A DNA stretch of 64,000 nucleotides, taken from contig JADWOT020000002.1 of the NCBI GenBank assembly GCA_036345935.2, positions 19,744,342-19,808,341 of the forward strand. The letters are read 5' to 3'. The notes under the pieces are model-generated. The model saw nothing but the letters and a program-made list of their open reading frames with translations. It was not told the origin of the DNA and made no database searches. Positions 44,064-57,300 of this stretch are shown in pieces. The position numbers and the translations under genes are program-made. Numbering within the stretch: the stretch's first letter is position 1; each line of letters starts with the position of its first letter. This DNA is from Taenia hydatigena (taxonomy: Eukaryota; Platyhelminthes; Cestoda; Cyclophyllidea; Taeniidae).

Positions 44064-45386
44064 CGTCCTTACACACTATATTGTGTGACGCGGGCATAAG
44101 GAAATTAGTGAAGAAAGGGGATAAATCACTAAAAGACGCAAACTGTTGCGAAAATTTAAAAGCCTTAGCAGTGCTAAGGATGTGCAGCCGTACAGCAACT
44201 ATTCGTCCTTTGGTTAAACAAGAATTCATGATGAAGGACTGCGCCATTAACTTTGGAAAAATATAGTACAATTTTATGTAGATGCTATGCCCTTTGACTT
44301 TACGTCTGTCCCAATCCATTTTGGTACACATGTTTGATCTTCCAAATTGACTACACTTATTACAATTTTTTTGCTTTATACTTGATAAAAATCAAGCACA
44401 GAATATGTGTTTGCAACTTTTTTATGGGTTCAAAGGCAACCCTCTTAGCAGCAACACTAGCCTCAATGTGCAAGACTCTATTTTTCCACTGCTTCTGTAC
44501 TCGTGCAAAATGCTTTTGGTAAAAAAACCCTGCATTTATTGATAATGGGACGTATTAGCAAATATTAAAAGTGTGTTAATCTATTTACCTCTTTTCTTTT
44601 CGGACCTAGATTACGTTTGCGCCTTGTCCAAATTAACCAATACGCTGTATGGAGTAGTGCGGTGTGGTCCAGGGCCCTTTTGCAATGCTCTCCAACGGAA
44701 GCAAGAGAACAGATATCTTTGTAAGCCTTCTAGGGGCCGCCCATGCATTTTTTATAAGTGTCACTATTGCTCCCTGATTCGGTTTTGGCGTGACAAACAT
44801 TTTTAAATGTGTGTTTGTTTTTTGTGTTTGGGTGTGGTTCAGTACAAGTAAAACGCGCGTTTTGCTTTTATCACTGGCTCTTAATTTTAGCGGATTTTGT
44901 CGAGGACCAATTTTTTTATTGCATTGAAACCAAGTTGTTTCGTCTACTAGCGCTTTTGAACTCACCGTCATTGTGTACATTGCGTAACTTCTATCAGAAT
45001 TTATTATTTTTTTTAGTAAAAGCGTCTTCATCATTGACTGGTTGCACGTTTGATTGTCAACTTTGGGTCCCAATTAATACCTGTTTTTCATTGACGCATT
45101 GCGAGTTCATTAAATTTACAAGCCTCTGTGTACCTATCTGTTTTAAAGACTGTGAATTTTTTCGTGTTTGAATGCAGGTTTGTCTGCATTATATCTTGTA
45201 TGACATTGCAAAACACCCAAAGCATTCCAAATACGCATAATCTGCCATTTTTATGCCTTACCCTTCATTTTTAATTAACTTTTGGGATTACCCATATATT
45301 ATGCCAGTGCAGACATATTACTGTGAACATAGGGTCCCTAATTTTTCAGTCATTTTTTGCACCTTAATCTGCTTTGATTACTAAAG
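44064..45386. promoter_or_regulatory. Divergent TRAPPC5/NOSTRIN-like intergenic region
   Basis: Separates the TRAPPC5 start (minus) from the first recognised exon of the NOSTRIN-like gene (plus). It must hold the TRAPPC5 promoter and the start of the NOSTRIN-like transcript. An ATG-CAG followed by gtttgt at 45172-45178 is in the right phase to be a tiny first coding exon. Short ORFs here (44633-45171) lie on both strands without motifs. Confidence 0.45.
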
Positions 45387-48300
45387 GATCGGACCGGATT
45401 CGATACTCTCCAGAAGGAATTCAAGTCTTCTTGCCAATTCACACGTGTCCTAATCAGCGTTCTGCAGGAGAGGTTAGTGTTTTCGTCTGCTACTTTCATC
45501 CTGTGAATTTGACTAAATAATTACTAACCATGCTTTTCCGAATTTCACTTTTTTCGGATGCTTTAATAACTCTCCCTTAAGTTGATTCTTATCAAATCAA
45601 AGTAAGATTTTGTGGACCATTGCATGTTTAGAAAATCACTAAGGCATTTAATTAATGAGTTTTAAGGTCATTGGGCAGTAATATGCACCATAGGTCCTGT
45701 AACATTGTGTTCCTCTACGGGTGGATTTTCACCGTCGTCATAGCAACTGAATCTGCCCCACATGCACACGCACCCGCATCTCTATCTATGGCAATATTTT
45801 TATTCCTTGCCATTAAAGGGTCCAGCTGGAGAATGACTACGCCAAGGGACTCTCAAAACTGCATTCTCGTCTTTCCAAGGCCACCGTCGGCTTGTCAGGG
45901 TTTGTCCGACTCCTTCCAACTAGTTTTTTTAATGATTTTATTTTGAAATTGGTACGGTCAAACAGCTTGGGCGACTCCTCTTCAATTCCTGCTACCTCGC
46001 TTTCTTGCTGCTGGCTCAATCTTTATTTTGGTGGGCCTTTCTGGCTGACGCTCTTGTCATTGGTATCGTTTGGGATCAGCATTCATTTGCGTTATCCATT
46101 AGCTCACATTTCATTTTTTACTATGTTACTTATTTGCATCAAATGGTCCAGTGTCACTGTAGCCGTACCCTTGCCCTTCTGCGGTTTCTGCTTTTGCTTC
46201 TTATCGTTTTTATACATCTTCCTGTCCTCCACCGAATCCGTTATACAATGTTAACCACATCGAGCCTCGCGTGTGCTGTTTTACTTGTCCAATCTACCCA
46301 TCCCTATTTCGGCATAGTATCTTGAAATGGGTTGATAGATCGGTGTGCCTGTCACTTTCTTCCACTGCATAGCTACTTTTACCTCATTTGCGCTATTTAC
46401 CGTTGCTTTAGTCCTGACCGGCATAGCCTATGACGAATTTGTTCATTCGCGTTATCAAGATTGAGTCAAAATCGTCTGGTGGATGAAAATACGACTTCTT
46501 CCCCAATCCATCCGCTAAGTTAACGCCCGGTCATGAGTCACTCCTGGTTTTCATCACCGTCTGCGCGGCTACATTGGGTCTTGCTCTGAAAAGCATTTGG
46601 AACCACAAAGTAGCATGACCTCTCAATGACGCCTCTCTTAAAAGTTGGTTTTCAGTAATCCGGACAATTGCTGAGTCAAGTCCAAATCCAGTCTCAAAAT
46701 GATAAGGATAATACGCTTACTTTCCTCGTCCACACACCTAAAGATATCATGTGTAGTTCTAATTACTCTCTGGAATATGATACCATCAGGTTGCTGCTTC
46801 TGATGAAAGTCATCCGCGCGCCCCCCAATTATCGTTATACATATCAGCTATCGCAGCAACAGCAAATCATCATTCACTTGTCGATGGAGACATGAACTTT
46901 TTATCCATGCACCCACCCACTCCTAGACGACAGGATAAGGCAACACAGTATGGTGTGGGAGGTGGATCACAGGAAAGGGTCGCTTTATCTTGTATGTGTT
47001 TCCCCATGTCCTCCCTGGTAGGCGAATTGCCTTTGGGTACGGAAGGCTATAACGCTAAAGGTGGACGATGCTCAAGACATCAAATCTCCTGGCATTAGCC
47101 ATCTGTAATTTTCATAGGCCATGTCTGGTATTGATCACCTCGTCTAAACCCTGGATTTAAAAATCTGATGCTATAAGAGCAGGAGTTGGGTCGATCTCAA
47201 TTCTGTAAAATAAGCTGCTACAACCAGCAGGTAGTACGTTCACCAGCGCATTTTCTGAATGCTTGCGGTGTCAGGAATGTGTAGGTAAACTTTCCATAAA
47301 TCGGACTAATTGCTGATGATCCGTCGGTGGTATAAAAGTCTTCTTGATTCGATGTGGCATTTAACTTGGTGCTACATGATTCTCCTTTTTCGTGAACACC
47401 AAAACATCTTGGGCAAAAATAACAAATAACTTGAATGACTTTGCGCTTTTCATTTCCCTGCGGAATATGGTGAAAGTGAGAGGAGAACGAGGAGCGGCAG
47501 CGATAAGTTGTGCCATGTGGCTATTTCTGCTTAACAAACTGGCTGCCTTTTCTAGCGATTCAGTGATCGTAGTCATCTGTCACTCTCTAAGAGGTGGAGA
47601 TGGATTGCGAGACTTGCGCGCAAATTTCACTATATGGGGAAAGCATGACTCTTTTCACAGCGGGGATTTCGGGTCAAAGTTGTGTGCATGCTAGCCAAGA
47701 ATGCAAATCAATCTCTTGCTTTTGCGTGGGCTGGAAGGTTAGCAAGCTGTGTGCCACGCTTGAACAACTGCTATTACTGTCTAAAACATTATTACTTATG
47801 CTAATTAAGTAGGCGTGATTTATGAGGGGTCACGCCTAAACATGCACTGCCTGGAGTGTTACTCGATTCACACCGCAACTGAACTCCTATTTTGACAATT
47901 TACCATTATTTGTTGGTACTTACGAAGCGCGTGCGCCTAGTGAGACTTGTTTGAGTTAACAGACCGGATCTATGGCTTGGAAAACTTTAAATCTTTTGTT
48001 CTACACCAGATCCGTGGCAAACGGATGGACTCAAACTATGGAAAATTTGGAAGTTGAAGCCAAGGTTCATCAGGATCTTGGCGAAAAGATTGCCTCCCAG
48101 TTACTTCCGACTTCAAAGGCTTTCATCGCGGCTGTTGATCGGGACCTTAAGCCTGTAAGTCATCGTAGACCGATTGTTTATCTACCTTCAGGTCTTAGGG
48201 TCGTCTCGGGGCTGTTGATTGCTCATATTTACAATTCGTTAGTAACGTTCATAATAGTGGATTGCATCGACGAGTTACCTCTTGAAATAATATGGGGTTG

Positions 48301-51300
48301 CTTGTATTGCTAATCCCCTTTCAACGACGCTCTAACTGTAGCATCAGTCCCAAGGAGTTCAAGTCGGACGAAGAGCTATAGGTGGGATAGCATGGCCATT
48401 GATGCTTCTGGAGCATCCATTTTTGGGTTGAGAAATCGGTGTCTTATTCAGTCATTCACACGTGTAAGTTAATAACTTCTTCCTACCAGATTAAGTATTT
48501 GCCACTTTTTTAACTCAGGAAGGTTTTTTTTCCATATGGGTCCGTCGAACAAGGTAAAACATATTTTCATCCATATTATGATGTTGCTTATCTAATCAAT
48601 CCATTCACCTCGAAATCGCTACTTATCTACTCGCTTATTCTTCTTGGACCCGCCTACCCAAATACATACAATCAGAAATCATCCGCCTAACCAACTGCTC
48701 ATTCATTCATCCAATCAATCGAGCCTTCCCTAAATTTCCATAAAGATCTCCTCCGAAGTCGATGCCGCCACCTCACGCCTCCAAACCGCGCGTCGTGAGG
48801 AGTGTAAATCACGCAAGAAAGCCTTCACTGCCTACTGTTTGACCTGCCAAAATCTTTCAACCAACAACAACAATAGTAGCAGTCTAGATGGCGGAAATTG
48901 TGGTGGTGGAATCGACTCTGCAAGACGTACTTCCACTCTGCTGCTGCAAAACCGAACCTCCCAGTATCCGTCCAATCTCCTCACCTCTTCCTCCACCAAT
49001 TCGCCGTTTAAAACGGCGGTACGGAGTGCGTCATTGCGACGGGTGGCAACACTCTCTACCACGCAACCTTCCTTGGAAATGTCGTCTGCTTCGGAGAGTC
49101 ATTCTGCATTGCCAGAGAAGGTGTGTTCTTGACTAGTGGCTGTTGTCTGTCGCCCGATATCTTAAGTCTTCTTAGGTGAATGGTTGGTTTATGGAGGAAC
49201 GGGTGTACGCTTGAATGGATCGACTCTAGTTTAGTCGAATGTTTTGATTGTCAGATAGTTTAATGAATCGGTCGATCGACGACCGGGTGTTCTCGCAGGT
49301 GGAGGGATCGATGTGAAGAAGCACTTCAGCTCGTTGTATCCCCAAGGCCTGTTTCTTGAATTAGAATGTTGGTACCTTTCGACGTTTGTTGAAGGATCCA
49401 GATAAGGGCAGAATTGGTACATGGAATAATGAATGAATGGCTTTGTAGTTTGATTGATAATTTGGTGGATGAATGGGCTGAGGGTTAAATGGACTGATGG
49501 AGGATCAGTTTGCTGATTTGGAATTTGTCTGATGGCGTCGATGAGGCTGATGTCAAGTCCAATATCTTTTGCTATCCTGGGTGGATACGTGAGTTCGTAA
49601 GGGATGGTTGGATAGATGGATGTGTGGATAGATGGTTGATTTCATTAGAGTTGATTGGTAGACGACCGAACGGGCAAGTGGATTGGCTATTTGACATGGG
49701 TAAATTACCGAATTGATGCCACAGCCATGTTTGGAAAGCCGTCTCCTATGCACCTAGGCGATACGACATGATGACGTACCTGCATCACAACAATAAGGCT
49801 CCCAACTTTGTCAATCATAGTAGTGTACATTCCGTGTGGAATTCGCTGTGATACATCATTCCCTAACCTCACTTGAAAGCGTAGCACCGAAGATCGGGCA
49901 GTGTTCCACAGCGAAGTGTCACCCACGTAATTAAATTCTTACTTTCTTCTAGGCTGCTCGTTCCGTTTGGCGTGCGATTCTTGATCTCTATCGATCCAAC
50001 TTGGCCAGTGAAGAGGCTCGAATTGAATGGCACTCCACACTCTATCAGGTCAGATGCTACACCTTAGTGGCGACTCCCTTCAATGTCTTTAGCTACTTAA
50101 ATATATATCAGTAACATGTAGTTTTTACTGATTTCATTAATTTGATAAGCCGTGGTTATTACCTTCATTATGTAAATATTTGTAAATTCTTTGAAATGCA
50201 TCATATACTCAAAGCTCCCGCATGTCTGAACAAGCGACAAAATATGTTCCCCACTTTGATCTGATGAGTAGGGTGTTAACTGTTTTTCGATCTGATGTCC
50301 TGTAGAGCGCGTCCAAGCTCTTCGATCTTGAACGTCTTCGATTGAGTACATTGCAAGAGACTCTGGAATTCTATCGATCGGCAATTACAGAGTCCATACG
50401 ATCCATCGAAAAAGCTTTCCAAGCTACCAAGGTGAGAATAACCTCTAATTCAAACTTTGAAGCATCTTCCTGGACACCTCCATCGCAACATCAATGGCAG
50501 TAGTCGAGGCAGAAACGAGGATGATGGGGCGAAAAAGCCCTATGACTTCAAGTTGTGATGGTGATATTGATGGGATTCTTCTTCCGCTGTTGGATGACCC
50601 CCATTTAACTCGCGGAAAGGGATTCATTTTGAGAGCGTGGATCTAATTTTTCATTTTTTGGGCCATTTCTTCGCGGGATCACATCGCTTTTATCTCTAAA
50701 TCGCATTTAACTAGTACATCTATTCTTTGAGGAGAGTATGCCATAAGTGCTTTGATTTTTCTCTGTTCCGAGTCGTGAATTTCCGAAAACTGGGCTTTGA
50801 TATGCTCCAGCTTATTTCTCAGTGTTCAGACCCCTGGGGTAGAGGCATCCTTAATACTTTAAGCTCCCCTTTCTCCTCAGCTACTTATCTCTACGCCTTT
50901 AAATTAGGTTTTCAAAGTTCGAGGATTTTATGATTACCCTCGAGCTGACGAATCGGCGAACTGCCTCACGATGGGTAGAACTTTGAGCCATCGACTTTTC
51001 ATCGTTCAACATCTAAAATCACTTTATTTAACGAAACTCCTCACTTCTCCTTTTACGTTTTTTAGGATACTTTAACAAAAGCCAACGCCGAAGAAGACTT
51101 CCTTTCCTTTCATGGAAGAGCTGTTGTTGATTCAAACGCCACGCCACATCACACCACCCAGCCATCACTCCCCACTTCCCGACTCACTAATTCCAGAGTG
51201 CTTCATCGAGCGAACAAAACACAGCCATTGGCAGTGGTGGGAAGCACTCAACAATATCTGCTTTGTCTTCCTGGTGAGGATGACAGTCTTTACACACCCT

Positions 51301-54300
51301 CGAAGGAGATTCAGCGGCAGAGTATCCGACAAGCACTGCAGAAGCGCTTTCTCATATTTCCGAAGGAAGGATCGGAGAGTAAGTTGTCTGACTGGGAAAA
51401 TAGTATTTGTACTTAATACTTTATAAGTAGACATTTACAAACTGATTCGAAAGGAAGTCGGGATACGTGATTGAAAATAAAAATGAAGGAAATCGACGTG
51501 CAATCCAACAAATTCGAGAGGCTTTAGATTGACATGGCCGACTTAGACTTTATGAATGGTGCGAACACGCTGCGGGGGACGAAAAGTGGACACTTACGCT
51601 CTAATCTTAACCTTTGGCTGATACCTGGAGAGCTTCTGCAGTTGGACTTCGCCATCTCAGAACATCTTGTTAGCCTCGATATCCAGTACGCTTTAACGTC
51701 TTAAGATACCAAACATTCCAGAATGATGGTGCGGACCATCACTATAAAGGAAGCCGTATCTTTGTAATTTCACGATGACATCCATGATCAGGTGGTCGCG
51801 AAGGTGACTGCTGGTCGGGGTCCCCACTGGTAGGCATGTAACCGTCAGTAAAATGTGTACACCGTTGGATTATCTTGCTGCTGTGTGGCTGAACGCTTTG
51901 CGATGTGCTTGGAGCCTCACATTTCATGCCCGCACACGGGATACTTCTAATCTCGGTAAAAAGAAGCGCTAATCCTTTTGGGTGGGTAGCGAAATTTTTC
52001 GTTCTTTTTTAGCGATTAGCAACGAAGTTTTGGCAGACTCTACAAGGAAGTCTGAAAAAGCTGCGTTTGCACGTCAGCTGCTAATGTCTGCTCTCAACAT
52101 TCTTGTTCGCGAATGTCAAAAAGAGGAAAGGACGAAACAAGGTGGGCTATCAATAAGTTATAGATCAACAGATGCATTCAATATCGGGCCATGAGATTAC
52201 TTTTGTCACACAAATTGCATCTTTTGCTATATTTTGTTTAATTTATTTGCTTTCCTCTCTTAATTGCTGTGCTTAGGAGGTTTGCCCAGATTTTATCCAT
52301 TGGAAAGGGTTTGTTTTTTTTCAATTTTAGCAGTTTGCTCTTAGCTATGAAATGGCGCTTTTTGGTGCTCCCAGCGGTGATTCAGCCGAGATTTAGCTTT
52401 CATTTGCACTTCTCTTGACTATGTTATCAAAAGCTCACATGTTACTTTTTTTTTCAATTCCAGTATCACATTCTTGCTATTAGATGACTGCAAAATCCAA
52501 TCCATTACTTACTTATTTCTGATTTGTAAGCTTGTTCTTTCTTTGTTTTAAATGATTGTCATGCACGGATTTCGTTTTGGAGTAACTCCGCACTTCGCTT
52601 ACTTGGAAGCTCCACCTCATTTTTGATCGCCTCTAACCTCCGTTAGAGCCTAGCTGCATTCCCGGCTGATTGGACTAAAATCTAAGTGTAAAGACAGCTG
52701 GGTTTAAGTAAAACACCCACATATAGAAACAGGACAAAAGTGCCAACACATATTGGTATATTAGCTACTAGAGGACCAAAACCTAAGTAAGAGACTTGAT
52801 TCCCACCGCGCATAGCCTGTGAGATGTGTGCGTGTGTGTTTGTCTAACTAGAAGACGGTTTAAGCAGCCCACCTGGATTAAACAGTGATGGCGTAGGGCA
52901 GATAAAGCCCTCCTAGCGATCACACGTGTCAAACAGCTCCTCAAGCACTTGTAATTTATCGGAAGTTAACTCGATGCTTACATTGTTATTCAGTAGTGCA
53001 GTTGATTTCTCAATGAAACACATCAATGGAAAAAGCCTTTTTGTCAATATGATTTTCGAATCCTCTCATTAAACTCATGTTATTACCCACCCACCAAACT
53101 GCTTTATCACGGTTCTCTGTCATTAAAAAATATCCGCATGACGCGTATAACACTTTATTGGAATGATCTCCTCATTTTTCCCCATCACCAAATCGCAGGG
53201 ATTGTCTGTGCCATTTACCACTTTTTAAGTAGAAAAGTCATGAATAAGCTGTGATCTATACTTGATTCTAAAATAGTGAATTGCTTTTAACTAACACTGC
53301 CATTTGGTTGTGAAATGTAGACTTTGTTGCTACTTATATTTAATTCAGCGACCGATTCGCTTGCCTCAATCACTAGAAAAACCATAAAAACTGTGATTGC
53401 ACTCACTGTTATCTGTCAGTTTCAGTAGCATGCATTGCACCGTAGATTTGTTCCCAATTCCTCGATACTTATATATGTTTCAATAGCTGGTCATTTTTTG
53501 TCTCACGCTAGGTCTAACCAACCTGGTCCAAGTATACTCCACCGGACCCATTTTCACTGACGATGCGACACTAATCGAGGCCCGCCGTCGTCTCTTTTCC
53601 TCTCGCTGTCGTCTTGCCCACCTCCTGGCTTGTCGAGCTCGTTTCGCTTGCCTGTTCCATCTTCTTTCTCCCGACTCGTCCTCCCACTCTAGTTCTCTTC
53701 AACGTCGTCTCTCAGAGGCTGACTTCTCTACAGACACTTCCTCCACCTTCGGTCGTCGCGTTGATGTTACTATATCGCCTACACCTCCGTCCATCCTTCT
53801 AGAATGGCCCCCAATCAGTTCAGAGGTCGCCAACCTTGAAAACATCCCAGTTTCAGATCTCGAAGCGATTAATCCCCTTCTAGCTGATGATATGTCGAGA
53901 TTCAGTTGGATGGTGCATGCAGACAGTTTGTTTGGTGCCTCGAGTTCCATCGGTGGGGCTTCTTCCTCCTTGACAGATGAGGTTGGGATGGAGGAGGAAG
54001 AGGAGGAGGAGGATTTAAAAGCTGCAGAGGTAGAGGCGGTTGAACTTCCGAAACCACCTCCAGTAGTTACTAATGGCAGTGTGCTAAGGACTGAAAGTGG
54101 AACAACAAAATCTCCTGTGAAATCTACGGTAAGTTTAGATTGGTGTTTGTTGTTTTTTAGGATACCTTGATCCATGATTGCTCGAATGTGTTTCGAGTCG
54201 TTCTCTCTTTAGATTGAACGCTTCCCTGTAAGATCAGCTGGCAGTGCACCACGTAAAAACCCTCCAACGTCCTCCTCTACAACTACATCGAAATCGACCA

Positions 54301-57300
54301 ACACGCCTGCAGTTCAAAAGAACGCAACAGCCACAAAGCTTCAAACCCCAGTGAAACTTCGCACGCCTCCTAAAACTACAACTCAGCCTATTCGACCACC
54401 GCCACCAGCCATTGCAACGAAAGTGTCAATCGCTAGACAACCCGTAGTCAGTGCCAATCGACAGCCGGAACGCAAGTTACCGTCCTCAAAAACGACTAAG
54501 ACAACACCTAAAGCTGTTGTCTCCAACTCAAAACCGAGGCCTACCCTAAAATCCCAATCAAAGTCCCTACCCAAAGCACTATCAACAACTACTGTAAATA
54601 ACCGATAACTATGTTTAAATAAATCTACTCTCTAACCGTTGACAAGATGTCACCGTTTGTCCTCGCTTTCAGGCTGCTGCATTTTCACCTGTGTTGGATA
54701 ATACTGATGCATTTATGGATGATGATGCTGAAGACGAGGAAGAAAAGCATGATAACGAAGAAAAACAATCAAGCGTGGTACCCAAATGGCAGGCGGCAAT
54801 TCAGGAGAAGCGAAGGATCACTTTAGAACGCGTAAATGGATGTGGCGATGCTCTGATAGCTAAGGCGAAGGTGGATGAGGTGGAAGTGGAAGAAAAAGAG
54901 CATGAGGAGGAAGAGGTGGGGGTGGAGAACGAGGAGGAGGAGGAGGAGAAATCAAGATCGGACAATCGTACGGATAAGAAGAAGAATGTTGTAAGGGTGT
55001 TATTTGGTTTCACTTATTAACATTTATATCTTGTTGCATTTGCTTGGCTACTGTATTTGATTAGTTTATGAGGTGAATTAAGGTGAAAAATGTGTCTTTT
55101 GCCGTCCGGATGGAGTGTTTTTTGGGCAGCCTCACCTTCTTTAGCCTCCATGAAAAGAGGCCTTAAACAGTCTTTCACTATCGTCATCTCTCCAAGTTCA
55201 ACAGTATTCATCTACGCGCTCTGCGGTGACAACTCACAGAAGGTGGTATTTTTACTAGCTAGACATCAGTATGGGCTAGACCTCTTTGGGCGTCTCAAAT
55301 CGATTGTGAAATAAAGCTGGGTGGCTGTATTGTCTACGACTTGGGACGAATGCCCACCCCGTTAACTCACATGGTCTGCTTCCAGATGTACTAGGGGCAT
55401 TGGAATGCCCTGGACTCATGACATCACTTGATCAGAAGATTTGTCCACTACACTATGCTAATTTCATGATCCTGGGTACCTTCCAGAAATTCCTCCGCAC
55501 TCTCATCCTTGTTGGTAGGAGGGAAGCCATAGGCGCAGGGTGTTCTGAATCACTTTGTCCAGGCTGTTGTTTTAGCATGAACTAAATTTGATCTAGGAGT
55601 ATTAAGTCATTCGGTTAAAGGAGCTCGGTTATTCTGATAGACCAACACTATTGACATCAAGAAGGAAGCTTCTTTGAAACACCTTGGAACTGCCCCGCAG
55701 CCAGGGCGTTAATCCATTTAACTGGGAATTTTTAGTGATCAGACTACGTCAAGGCCATCATTAACCGCTAATGATGGTCTTTTATTTCTCTCTCTTTTGT
55801 AGACCACTCTCTTCTCCCGTCTGGGAATCCGTAGCACCAAACAACAGAAGCATCAACAACGGCCAGTAATCGTTACGCCTTGGCGTTCTGAACCGTCCGA
55901 TGACGATCCCACTTCCGTAACTCCGGCTGCTTCCAGTAGCCTCACTGCCTCATCTCCGCCCAGGGAAACAAACAATCCTCTACAGATGTGGCCATCGCTT
56001 GCAAGCCTGCATTGTATTGGTTGGGCTAAGGTCACATCAAATTATACGCCTCAAAAATCCGGCGAATTGGCATTGCTGGAAGGTGATTGGTTTGTTTGGT
56101 TGTTGATCTAGAAATTGATTGGCAAATTTGAAGGGATTCTAGATCATGTGACTTTGGAGGTGGGTGTTCCCCTTCCATGAGTCAGTGACATCAGGATTCG
56201 TTTGCTTGGCGCTGCCACCAATGGGGCGATCTCTGAAGAAGTAGTGGGGTGAACGAGTCTGGGGATTTTTAAACCCAGTGGTAGAGAGGAGACTAATCTG
56301 TCTTTTCGCTGAAGTTAATTTGTCTTAAATAATAGCGCTGTAAAAGTAGTTTCTTCAGGACGTGTATTTTCTATGTCGGTCAAAGTTTGAGGTGGTTGGA
56401 TGGCTTCACCACTTTTTTTTTACCGCAGTCACTTCTAAGTCATTTATATGACCTCGAGTGGACTCGAATCGTCCTCCGAGAGGGAACCTCCCTCCCAAAT
56501 CATCAACCAACGCGCTGTGTTGTACTAGTCGAATCTCCACCCATCCGAACGCTCTCATTTCGCTCATTGGTCTGTTTCTGGTGGTCTTTGTTTCTCCTCT
56601 CCTTCTACGATGCTCCAAACATAGTTCAGCTTGCAAGAGGGTCGTTAAAGGTAACTTGATCATGGCAACTTTTCGGCTATCCACAGACGCGTGTAAGGCG
56701 GCTCTCTCGATTCAAGTTATTGCCATCCATCTGGCTGTAGAGACAGCTGCGATGGTTAGGGGTATTCGGGAACCCGTTGTTGGCCTCGCATTAATGATGG
56801 CAGAAAACCGAACAAGGCGGGATAGATTTATCTTCGAGGCCTATTTCCAATGCACTAATCTGTCTCACCGCATGATTCATTGTTTTTCTCAACACAATCC
56901 ACACGAATCAACATCCCACTTCCCTTTCACACACGCACACGCACACACATCAAAGCACACTAACGGGATTTGCATATAGGCTTTTTTGTTTGATGAATCA
57001 TGGCCTGCCTCCCCTCCTTCTCGCGCTGTCCCTCTCGCTCTCTCGCCTAGCACTGATTTGACATTTGGTGTTGTCGGTTCTGGTGGCGTTGGAGATGGCG
57101 AGTGGAGGCATTGTTGGCATTTCAAATGCCTCTTATTCATCACACAGCCTATCTTCTGCCCCTTCCTCGGCCTGCAACATCTCAACCCCATAGCACCCCA
57201 AACGGGTTGCTGCGAGGGTGAATGAATGCATTGGAAGGCGAGAGTAGGCGAAAATTACTCGCCCTGCCAATATCATCTCCCTCTTGCTTTGAAATATGAA

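Noticed and set aside
45892..46325. Overlapping plus-strand hydrophobic ORFs as a membrane protein
   Set aside because: They begin inside or just after NOSTRIN exon 2 and run through T-rich intron sequence in two frames.
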